Source: Furcasterigmium furcatum
Taxonomy: Eukaryota; Ascomycota; Sordariomycetes; Glomerellales; Plectosphaerellaceae
Assembly: GCA_001599815.1 (NCBI GenBank)
Contig: BCIA01000001.1
Location: forward strand, 2,360,934-2,424,933
Direction: 5' to 3'
Length of the DNA: 64,000 nucleotides
How positions within the stretch are numbered: the first letter of the stretch is position 1; the number at the start of each line of letters is the position of its first letter. Below the pieces are notes generated by a model, which ran no database searches, had not been told where the DNA came from, and saw only the letters and a program-made list of their open reading frames with translations. Position numbers and translations under genes: made by a program. Shown here piece by piece: positions 46,378 to 56,393 of this stretch.

Positions 46378-49166
46378 ATGGACGACCCAGGGGAGCGCGA
46401 CCGCCATGCGGACAGGATCAAGGAGATGGAGTCCACGATTAACTCTCTTCGAAACACTATGAGGACCATTCTCGCAGAGAGTGACAAGCGCATCGACACG
46501 ATAGAGGCGCGGGTGCAGGCGCAGGAAGCTGTCCGAGTCGAGGAGACCCGACAGCTTCAAGAGAAGATCAGTCAACTCGAGAGCCAAAAACAGCTGCGGA
46601 ATCTTCTCAGCGAGAGAGACGAGCGTCTTTCCATGATAGAGAAGCGTATGGGCGAGCAGGAGGCCGCCCGAGTCCAAGAGTACCATCGCTTTACAGAAGA
46701 CACGAGACGCCTTGAGAGGCAAAACGGGGAACTTCTCCTTGCCATCAAGGAACTTAGACAATCAAGCCAGTCTAAACAACCCGAACAAGGAACAGTCACA
46801 GGGCCATCCAATTTACCATCACCTACCCAGCTGGCACCCGGCAGCGATGACATTGCTGGCTGGGCCGAGCTGGCTATGGCCCTCTTCCGCGACCTCATAG
46901 CGCTGTGCAGTGACGAGGCGAGGCCTGCGCAGAACAGCCACCTCGAACGACTGCTTGAAGAGTACGGGAGGCTCAAAGTCTGGATGGAGCAGACCGGCGC
47001 ACTGCAGCGAGGGCGTGGCTCTCTAGATGAAGCGTTGCGTAACGACTCCTCGCTGCATTCATCTTTCACGGATGTTCTCCAGCGTATATCAAGGCAGACT
47101 GCCCTGGGTGAGTTCCATTCTCATCATCTAGCTCGTATCTGGAGTCTGCGTCCTAACCATCCATGCCTGCAGCCATCGACATGGGTAATGGAATTCCACC
47201 ATCTATTCAAGATGATGAGAGCGGCTTGACATCCGACAGCGACTACTCGGATGACCACCAAGAAACCGCTTCTGCTGGCCTTGTGCTGCGGGAGCGGCCC
47301 AAGGTCTCCAAATTCTCTCTCATATTGAGCCACATCTTTGAGCAAATCAAGCTCCTCTATCAGTTCAGCACCATCCTCCGCCGACCCAAATTGGGTGGTC
47401 GTTATCTTCACTCGAAACCAGAGCACGCACAGCCCCTGGTACCCAGCTTTGAGTTTCTGCACGTCGAGCAGAAACTTAGAGAGTGGTTTGGCGAGACATT
47501 GAGTAAGATTGACTCTAAAGGGAAGGGAAAATCCCGAGCCTCCGAAGAGCACCAGGAGGACGATGACGGCTTGTCCGACACGGCCAGAATCCTCAACATG
47601 CGCATCGCATCCGCCAACTTCCGCAGACGCCAACAGTTCCTGTACTGGCGGGAACACCCCTTTGACCTGCCGCCCGAGGAGCGAGCACAGTCTGCGGAGC
47701 CCGATGCTTCGATGGCTGATGCTCAGAGCCAGGCTGCGCCCTCCGAAGCCCTCACGAACCCAACCATCAACACGTTCTCCTCCGTGAGCCGCTCACACAT
47801 CTTAGAGAGGGGTTCTGGTTCCGAAACTAACCGCACTGTCTACGCCGACTCTATGGCTGGTGCCACTTCTAGCGACACATCAGTCAGGCGTGTTCCCAAA
47901 GTGCCCATTGAATCCACGCGATCCATCTCCTTCAAGTGTCCTTACTGCGGCATGACTCTGGATTCTCGGCAGATGCAGGACCGGAACACCTGGAAGTAAG
48001 TCGATTGATTCGATAACACTCACATGTCATCCTACTGGGTTACCCCTATCTAACCAGATCAGACGCCACGTCTTCAGGGATCTTCGCCCTTACACTTGCA
48101 CCGCCACGAGATGCAGCAACCCAGACAAGATGTATGCTGCCAGACGAGACTGGATCTTTCACGAAGTACAAACGCACCTAAGGCAGTGGAACTGCCGTCT
48201 CTGCGACCACGAGGCCTTCCAGCAGGAGGATGCGCTGGGAAAGCACATCAGCACGCAGCACGCAGACCGCATCAGGCCAACACAGATCCCAGCGATGCTT
48301 CGAATCTCTGAGAGCAAGCTAAAAGAGTCCACTATTCACAGATGTGAGTTTTGTTACCTCGAAGACTCGGTAGTGAATCTTCTGGATCATATGGCAGGGC
48401 ACATGGAGCAATTGGCGCTCTTCACTCTACCAACGGGCGATGATGAGGAGGAGTATCTCTGGGGCTCGGAAGACGACCTATCCTCGGACAATGGATCACC
48501 TACCCAGACCGAGGATCTCAAAGATAACCGAGACGATGACGAATGGGATGATAAGATGGAGCATGAAGAGGACGAAGTTGTCCGTTCGCTCACATCAGGT
48601 TCGTTCCCCCCTGCGGCATTGCGTCGCGATAATCTAGGAGGCTCTCTCATGAGCTTTGCCACTGACGATGCCCTCTCTGCCCAGGGCAATTCAAGTGCAC
48701 AAAGTGCGATAAAGCCTTCAGCCAGAAACCCGCCCTCACGTTCGTAACCCCACGTCCCTCTTCAGAGATTTGTAGAAGACACATAGACTCATCCTCACTC
48801 TCCAACAGCAAGCATCTACAGACCCGCCACAGGAGATACACGTGCGCCGTCGTCGGCTGCAACAAGAATTATTCTACCCAGAAAGCCCTCCAGCGCCACA
48901 TGAACGATAAGCACCTCAGGAGCCGAGTATTCTACTGTACAGAGCAGGGTTGCATCTATGGCAAGGGCGGCACCAAGGTATTCCCACGCATGGACAACTG
49001 GAGGAGGCACATGCAAAAGATACACGGAATCACGACCACAAGAGACATGCACCCAATCCCAGTCTCCAATGTTTCCCCTGCTTCTACAGCGCCAGGCTCG
49101 CCTCTTCTTAGTCCATGGTTACAGCACCTAGGCGAGCCGGATGATGGGGGATTCAATCTTCACTGA
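46378..49166 (+). CDS. Coiled-coil protein with seven C2H2-type zinc fingers (AcuF-type C2H2 block)
   Basis: Five exons, 46378-47107, 47173-47995, 48063-48598, 48685-48739 and 48809-49166 (2502 nt, 833 residues). The N-terminal ~135 residues are coiled coil (TINSLRNTMRTILAESDKRI..). A helical middle follows (SKFSLILSHIFEQIKLLYQF, HVEQKLREWFGETL), typical of fungal proteins with this finger block. The fingers in order are CPYCGMTL with WKRHVFRDLRPYTC, CSNPDKMYAARRDWIFHEVQ, CRLCDHEAFQQEDALGKHIS, CEFCYLEDSVVNLLDHMAGH, then after an acidic linker CTKCDKAFSQKPALTKHLQ, CAVVGCNKNYSTQKALQRHM and a last CTEQGC...WRRHMQKIH. The fourth and fifth exons are decisive: reading straight on past 48598 stops at 48747 and loses three fingers, whereas splicing at GTTCGT donors restores Cys/His spacing. 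The role is unknown; DNA or protein binding is likely. Confidence 0.8.
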
Positions 49167-49454
49167 TGCCATCAGCCGCCTGGTGGGCTGATGCAGCTTT
49201 TACGAACACATACTCCTCAATGAGACAAAACATGCCAGCATTCAGCAAGACAAGCAAGGCAGTTGAAATTCATATCCCTCATTCTCCCGTGACACATGTG
49301 CTCTATGTACAGACACCGGCAGAGCCCACAACGACATCGTACAGCGAAAGCCCGGCCACTCCTTGGAGCACCATGCCGTGTAAGCAAAAAATAACTCCCT
49401 TCGTCGTTGTATCCGCCAGAAACAGCGCGCCGTCTACAGCTTAATGGCCACCCC

Positions 49455-52240
49455 CTAATCCTCCATGGGCTTGTCCTCCAGCGTCACCCCCCTCGGCGCG
49501 CCGCTGATCTCCGGGTTCCCCGACCCCGAGGAGGCCGTTACCCGCCTGCCGCCGGCGAAGCGCGCCCCGCGCCCGAGGCTGTTCCGCTTCTCGAGGGGGG
49601 ACTCTTCCAGTCCCTCGAGGGGTACTTCGACGCCCTCGCCGTTGGCGGGAGGCTGCGAGAAGCGCTCCGTCGCCCTCCCGCGCTCCTGGGGCGAGTCCAT
49701 GCCGGGCTCGGGAGGCTCGAGGCTCTGGCGCTTCGCGGCTACTCCGCCGACGACGCTGCCGAGGCTGGCGCGGTGACGGTCGCCGGCGGTGGTCGGGCTG
49801 GTCTGGATGGGGAAGCGGGTCTCGGGACCGCCGACGGAGCGGTCGCGGCGGTGGCCGGTGCGGGGACTCGGCGCGGGGCTGGTGGCGCGGCTGCGGCTGC
49901 CGGTGGCTTGCGACTTTTCGAGCAGGAGCCTGTTGCGCTCCTCCACGTTGGCGCGGCGGTTGCTCTCGTCAGTGCTAATGGCGCGAGGACGGCCGCCCGG
50001 GCCGGCGTTGAGGGAGCCCGAGTTGCCGGCGGACATGCGCTTGAGCTCGGTGAAGATGGGTTCCTTGAACTGGAAGAGATCGCGGATGAGGCGGTAGGCG
50101 TGCTTCTCTTCCATTGTCAGAGAGGTCTCGGCGCGGGGACGAAGGATGCAAGGGGCGAGGGTGTTGGCAAGGGCAGTGACGTATTCCTCGTCGGCGGACG
50201 TCAGATCGATCAGCCGTGTGAAATGGTTCATGCAGGCATCCAGAGTCGCGATGTTTGTGAGGCGCAGCTGTGCAAGAGTTCCTTGGAGGATTGATATCCG
50301 CGAGTCATCCGAGTAGTCTGCTGATGTCGTGGCGTAGATATTCCTGCTGATTTCGTACATATGCGAAGGGACCAGCGAATCTGAGCTGTGTTAGCGATGG
50401 GATATACGGGGGGATGGAGCTTCTACTCACCAGGAAGTTCCAGCAAGTACAGCTTCAACAGGCTGGCTACCGTCGGAATATCGAATTCCTCAAAGACATC
50501 CTGCGCGATGGGTTTGCCGTCATTCACCTTGGCCCGCAGCTGATGCGTCTTTTGCAGGGGCACATCCACCAGCCAGACGCCTCTCCGAGCCTCGTCGCCC
50601 TCCAGGTCGGGATAGTGATGGTCGAGGTATGTGAGGAGAGTCGTGACGATCGTAGGCACGCGCTTCTTATCCGCCTTGGCTCTCGCCTCGAGATCGACAC
50701 CGAAAGTCTGCTCGTCGACCTTGTTGTAGTAGTTCTCGTACACGACGACCTTGGGCTGGTAGCGGCCGGTACGGTAGTTCTCAAGCAGGTACCGAAGGTC
50801 GTTCGTAGGCTGGACGGTCTCCTGGAAGAGCATCATGTTGTCGACGGCCGACTGCAGGGTCGGGATGACGTTGCTCATAGTGCCCGAAAAGTCGAGAATG
50901 ACGGTCTTGACGGCCTTGAGCCTGTCCAGCTCACAACGCTCGAGGAAACGCAGGTGAAGGAAGATGTTCTCCTCCAAATCACAACGGAGTGTGTCGAGCC
51001 TGCGCACCGCATGCTTGTACTTGTCATCGGCCTCGCGGGCCTCGCGGCGCAGGCGCTCGGCAGGAGTCTCGTTGGGGTGTGCGTTGTTCAGGACGTTCCA
51101 GTTGGCCAGGTACTCGCTAACGGTACCGACAACCGGGGAATCAGAGCTACCGTCGGAGGTGGGCATAGAGAAGGTCCGGCTGAGGGCCTGCTTCTTCTCC
51201 GGTACCCCGGCAATCTGGAAGGCCAGGGGCTTCCACTGGTACATCATCTTGGAGCTGTTGGCGAAGGTGTTGCCGACGTTGCCGATGAGTCGCAGGAACC
51301 CGTGGGTGATGAGGTCCTGGCCAATCCTCTCGGCGTAGCTGACGCTGGTGCCTCCCATATTCCTGGACAGGTACTCGACGATCTCCGTGCCGGCCGACAC
51401 GTTCAGGTAGGTTCCCATGATGGGGACCCGGTGCTCGCCCAGAGTGATGGTGCTCAGCATGTGCGAGAGGATCTTCTTGACCTGGTCCTTCGTGTAGACC
51501 TCATCGCCGATCTCGAAGATCTCGTCTTCTTCCTCCACTTCGGGCTCGGGCTCCTTGTTTTCCGAGACCTTGATTTCGGGGATGTTGCCCTTGGGGCTCG
51601 ACTCAGGGTCCTGGAAGGCGAGTTTGTTCTCCTCCTCGATGTCCTCAACCAGGCGGCACTTGTTGAAATAGTTGCTCCTGAGCTTCTTGACCAGTTCGGC
51701 CTGGCGGTCGTGGCTCTTGATGCGCACTTGGAGCTCGTCTTGGGATTCTTGGATGCGGGCCTCGTGGGCATCGCACCATCGGGAGAAGGGGTTCACGACG
51801 AGGTCCCGGATGCCTTGGGCAATTCGCTTGTGGCTCTTCGCTGCATCTTCCATCTCAGTTCGGACACCATCGTACGCCTGTTGGAGGGGAGTGTCAGCAC
51901 TGGTTTGCACGTCGGGGACATTTCTGTGCCGGGGAAATTCGGTGGCGCGCGCACCTTGCGAACAGTGGCACCCTCGTCCTTTGCGAAGCCGCCCTGTACT
52001 CTGTCTGCAGCAGGCACGATGTCTGCGAGTCTGTTTCCGTACATATCCTCGGCTTCAGCACGCATCCTCGCCATGGTCAGGACCTGGCGGTTCTCGAGGA
52101 CGCCTTGCTGGAGCTTGCCGAACAGAACGCCGAGGCCTAGAGGGGCGGTCAGGAGCTGCTGTGATACACGACACCCATTGAGCCGGATGCTCACCTGCGG
52201 CATAGTCGGCCGACCAGAACGCGGAGTCGAATCCCGGCAT
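49455..52240 (-). CDS. RGD2: F-BAR / DEP / RhoGAP-domain protein (Rgd2/Rga8-type)
   Basis: Exons are 52195-52240, 51955-52136, 50431-51877 and 49455-50380 (2601 nt, 866 residues). The N-terminus MPGFDSAFWSADYAAGLGVLF runs into an FCH/F-BAR domain, which is interrupted by a DEP domain (HRVPIMGTYLNVSAGTEIVE, SVSYAERIGQDLITHGFLR) and resumes (KYKHAVRRLDTLRCDLEENI, ELDRLKAVKTVILDFSGTMS). The RhoGAP region follows: FGVDLEARAKADKKRVPTIV and IPTVASLLKLYLLELPGDSL. This order is that of yeast Rgd2 and fission yeast Rga8, membrane-curving regulators of Cdc42/Rho. The arginine finger is absent: where GIFR is expected the sequence reads GVWLVDVPL. The C-terminal ~170 residues are disordered and Ser/Pro/Arg-rich. 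The first intron (58 nt) has a CTGAC branch site. Confidence 0.9.
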
Positions 52241-53633
52241 CGTGGAGGTGTTGGGTGTTGAAGGAGAGAAGAGTGAGTGTCTGAGGTTGCTAGAATGACG
52301 TCAAGGGCGAGAGTCAGTCGCGATGCGACAAGAGCGCTGGTGGCGCTGAATCGAGAGACAGGTCTATGCTTGGCGGAAGTCGAAGCAGCCGGGAGGAGAG
52401 GAGAGAGATCGTCGGCGAGGCGAAGTGGTGCGAGCGAAAGTCGGACAGGCTGACGTCCTGCGAAGGATCAATGAATAGCCCTACAACGAAATCCGGGGGG
52501 CGCAGGGGTTGGGAATTGTTTCGGCTCGTCGCTGTCCGTGATGATCTCGAGGACAAGAGGGCCAGGCAGGCTGCTTCACAGGATCCAGATCTGCCGCGGC
52601 ACGACGGGAGGCAATGTGGGTGGAGGTTGTTTGGTGGTGATGCAGGAGTGCAAGTTGCCAGACCGCGAGCTTCTGTTGGAGGATGGAAGCTGAGCTGAGT
52701 CGTGTCCATCCTCCCAGCCGTTCCCGGCGTTGCCCTGGGCCTCCGCTAAAGTGAGGTCCAGGTGCTGCCGTTGGCCCCCAGCAGCTGCCGGCGAGTGGGA
52801 AAATGCCCTGCGCGCTATCCATTTGGGGAAGTTTTCCAGGGGTCCGCGCAGCCGTCGTCAGCAATCGGCACCAAAAACATGCACATGGAAATTCGAGGAC
52901 CAGGGGCCCGACAGGACTCAGGGGCAGGCTAGGGCACTCCGAAGCCACTGTGATGCCGGTTCGTCTCGTGTTTGGGCTCGCATGGCCGCAACGTCATTGG
53001 CCCGCCCCTCAAACTGGCGCCTGGCAGTCAGCCCGGCCAAGCCTTTTTTTCCAGAGGGACCCCTGCGAAGGAGGGCTGACCGACAGCATCCCCACAGGAG
53101 GAGGCCGCCTGGCGGCCTAGGCGGCACCTGGCAGCAACTGTCTCGGAGACTTCCTGCGTCTCACTCGAGGGCCGTTTGATGATACGCGCATAATGCTGCC
53201 CAATTGGTGTGATATTGGATTGCTCAGGCCAATAATTCAATCGCAGCAACCGATGGCTTATTGAGGGTCCCTGAAATTTGCAATCCTTTACTTCCAACGT
53301 CTGCTAAAAGTTGAGCCTGGGAAGAGGACGGATCCCGAGGGTGTCCGAGTTTAGAGCTCGGGAGGTCCCCACATATGTTTACTAATTCGGTATGGAGGCC
53401 GAATCACTTATCAATCAGTTGAGCATCAATTGCTCCAACGAAACCGACGTCTCACACGAATGCTTCCCTCTCCTAACTACACTTAGTCTAACTGAGTTCA
53501 TTCAACTAATAGACTTCAGCCCGTGCCACTGGCCCAGGCAATGTTGCACCGCAAACGTTAGTCGTTGATTGAGCCTCCGTCTCAAAGCTACGCCACACCC
53601 TCCGACTTACTTATCCTCGGCCTGGTCTTCGTG
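52241..53633. other. Divergent intergenic region
   Basis: 1.4 kb between the divergent Rgd2-type and dipeptidase genes. AT-richer DNA around 53370-53540 probably belongs to the dipeptidase promoter. No gene is seen. Confidence 0.55.
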
Positions 53634-55246
53634 ATGGGCTCAGACTACCACTACTCCAAGCTCGAGAAGGAGCAGAAGCAGGAGCAGGAAGAGACCCCTG
53701 CTCCCTCCATCCCTGAGAGGAGCTTCTTCCATCATGCTGACCCCGAATTGGCCGGCGAGCCAGCCATGGGCCATGAGAACCGAAGGAGACACCGCATCGC
53801 CATCTTCACCACCCTCGCTTGCCTGTTCTATGTCATCTTCGCCCAGAAGACCTTCTACTCCGCCCCATGCCACGGCTCGTTCTCCCTGGAGGATAGAGCA
53901 CGGGGGATCCTCTCAGAAAGCCCCTTGATCGGTAGCTCCCCCCCACCCCCCCTTCCTCAGTACTGGTGTTCAGTCGCTCACATTGGACAGATGGACACAA
54001 TGACTTGCCCATCCTCGTTCGGTTTCTCTTCAACAACCACGTCTATGACAAGAACTTCACCGGGCCCTTCGAAAATGGTGGCATGCCCATGCATGTTGAC
54101 ATCCCCCGCCTCAGGGAGGGACAAAACGGCGGTGCCTTCTGGAGTGTCTTCGTTCCCTGTCCCGAGAATGGCACCGACTTCTCCGATGAGAACTACGCTG
54201 CCAGTAAGATTTCTCACGATGTGCTGTCTTGGGAGATTTACTGATCTGGTACCCAGGCGTTCAATGGACTATCCAGCAGATCGATGTCATGACGAGGATC
54301 AAGCAGGCCTACCCTGATGTCTTCTCCCCCATGGTCAACAGCAGCGACGCCCTCGAGGCCTTCAAGAAGGGCCAGCTCATCTCACCTCTTGGCGTCGAGG
54401 GCCTTCATCAGATCGGCAACCAAGTCGCAAACCTCCGCCATTTCCACGACTTGGGTGCCCGATACAGCACCCTCACTCACAACTGCCACAACAGATTCGC
54501 TGACGCTGCCATCCTCGAGAACCCCCTCCGAAAGGCCGAGCCGCTCTGGCATGGCGTCTCTCCTCTCGGGCGTCAGCTGATCAATGAGATGAACAGGATT
54601 GGCATGCTTGTCGACTTGTCCCACGTCAGGTAAGTCTTGACAGAACCTCTTCCACAGCCGACTGCCAGATCTCGCTGACCCTTCCAGCGAGGACACCATG
54701 ATCGACGTCCTCAGCGGCAAGGACGACTGGCACGGCAGCAAGGCTCCCATTATGTTCTCTCACAGCTCTGCCTACAGCATCTGCCCGCACCCTCGTAACG
54801 TCAAGGACCACGTCCTGGAGCTCGTCAAGAAGCGCAACTCTGTCGTCATGGTGAACTTCAGCCCAGATTTCATCTCATGCGTTGAGTCGGACAGCGAGAG
54901 CGGTCTGCCCGAGTTCGCCCCCGAGAACGCCACCCTGGCACAGGTCGTCAAGCACGTCCTCCACATCGGCAACCTCATCGGCTTCGACCACGTCGGCTTC
55001 GGCTCGGATTTTGACGGCATCGCGTCCGTCCCTGAGGGGCTTGAGGATGTCTCGAAGTACCCAGACCTTGTTGCCGAGCTGCTGCGACAGGGTGTGAGCG
55101 ATGCCGATGTTTCCAAGATAATCGGCGGAAACGTGCTGCGCGTGTGGAAGGAGGCGGACGCGGTTGCGCTGAAGATGCAGGCGGAGGGCGAGCCGATCCT
55201 TGAGGATGACCTGCCCAGTCTCACCATGGAAGGTCTGTACGCTTAG
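53634..55246 (+). CDS. Membrane-anchored (renal-type) dipeptidase, peptidase family M19
   Basis: Exons are 53634-53931, 53991-54203, 54257-54629 and 54688-55246 (1443 nt, 480 residues). The charged N-terminus and one TM helix (RIAIFTTLACLFYVIFA, ~55-72) predict a type II membrane protein with a lumenal or extracellular catalytic domain. The binuclear zinc site is complete: LIDGHNDLP (His102, Asp104), the bridging Glu in SPLGVEGLHQIG, STLTHNCHNRFAD, GMLVDLSHVS and PIMFSHSSAY for further histidines, and HVGFGSDFDGI for the catalytic Asp. M19 enzymes hydrolyse dipeptides, including some with a C-terminal D-residue and leukotriene D4. In fungi relatives occur both as general dipeptidases and in gliotoxin-type clusters (GliJ); nothing around this gene suggests such a cluster. 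All junctions are canonical. Confidence 0.92.
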
Positions 55247-55478
55247 AGGGTGTGTGTATAGTATTGTATTGAGTAAGCCGTCTGTTGAGGCTCTGGTTCC
55301 ACCGCTGCGACATCTCTATCGTGACATTTGTTGTACATTTTATGTTCTCCGCCGAAAGGGACTCGATGTCGTTCAAGGCCCTCCGGGTACGCCGGTCCAC
55401 CGCAGTGGTCGACAGGACCAAGCCAGCCCCGTGTGGCCGGCAGGCACCCACAGTACTTCCACCGTTTCGAGGAGCATC

Positions 55479-55996
55479 TTATTGCCTTCTCTCAATCCTG
55501 TTGAGCTTCTTCGCCGTCTCGATCTGGGTCCTCGTGTTCTGGCCTCTCACGGGCAGGTTCATCGCGTGTCGTCGTCCCCTGTACGATCCGGTGTCTTTCA
55601 GGCGCTTGATGTTCTCCTGCATGATCTTTCGCGCGTCGTTTTCGAGGGTCATGTTTCCCAGTTCGGCCGTTAACGATGTGATGGTCCTGGGCGGCAGGGA
55701 GCCGACTTTTGCGAGGGGGTGGATGGAGTATTTCGCGAGGATGCGGACGGACGTGCTAGGCCCCAGGTTATAGAAGGACTCGAGGGCTTTCTACAAGAAG
55801 CGGAAATGTCAGAGGATCTGTCTGCAATGGAGGGACTGGGCAGTCTGTGGTGCGATTCGGGAGTCGGGTGGTGGGACGAGATCGCGTGCTGCGTACCTTG
55901 ACGAGCTTCTGCTCGGAGAAGTTGACGCCGAGGATGAAGACCTGAGATATGTTAGTCAATTGAGTGCCGTCTAGAGTAAAAGAAGACACAAACCAT
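55479..55996 (-). CDS. SWS2: Mitochondrial small ribosomal subunit protein uS13m
   Basis: Exons are 55994-55996 (ATG only), 55897-55941 and 55479-55790: 360 nt, 119 residues. The spliced protein begins MVFILGVNFSEQKLVKKALE, which matches the fungal uS13m opening. It continues FYNLGPSTSVRILAKYSIHP (helix-hairpin region), MTLENDARKIMQENIKRLKD and the S13 signature GSYRGRRHAMNLPVRGQNTR, ending KKLNRIERRQ. uS13m sits in the head of the mitoribosomal 37S subunit and contacts the anticodon stem of P-site tRNA. No ORF of normal length shows it, because the exons are small and the first intron (GTTTGT..CTCAG, 52 nt) follows directly after the ATG. Reading through that intron stops after about 14 codons. 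The gene is convergent with the dipeptidase. Confidence 0.9.
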
Positions 55997-56393
55997 CTTG
56001 GCGATCGGGGCAGGGCCTGCGGAATTGCTTGTCGTTGTCGCGATGCCGTAGTCTCAGAGCGCTGGTCTGTCTTGGTGGAGTCTCGATGTTCGATTTTCGT
56101 TACGCTTACAGGGGGCGCTCGGTTTGACCACTAAGCTACAGGACATATATGCAGAAAACGGGTCAGTCCTGATTTATGCATATGACACTCCCTACCGTCT
56201 CAGGTCTCAACGCCTGGAGACTGAGATTCGATGCCCTTTGGTTGTCAGTCACTGCACTGGAATCGAAGCACCGTTCGCATTACTCTCTTGTATTCTACTG
56301 TTTACTGCAATTAAATGGCTGCATGAGAGACTCTCCCTGGATATCAAAATAACACATCATTGAAGCACTTCCCACCATTCATTCCCCCTTCCC
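55997..56393. other. Intergenic between uS13m and kelch gene
   Basis: 397 bp, AT-rich, holding the uS13m promoter and the kelch gene 3' flank (same strand). Nothing else is seen. Confidence 0.55.

Noticed and set aside
49407..50294. 295-codon plus-strand Gly/Ala-rich ORF
   Set aside because: Antisense of the disordered tail of the RhoGAP protein.
50414..52261. 615-codon plus-strand ORF
   Set aside because: Antisense shadow of the F-BAR/DEP/RhoGAP gene, whose minus-strand frame has clear domains and splice sites.
53634..55246. Gliotoxin-cluster-type dipeptidase (GliJ-like)
   Set aside because: Neighbours are a RhoGAP protein and a mitoribosomal protein, with no NRPS, glutathione transferase or thioredoxin-like oxidase, so a housekeeping M19 dipeptidase is more likely.
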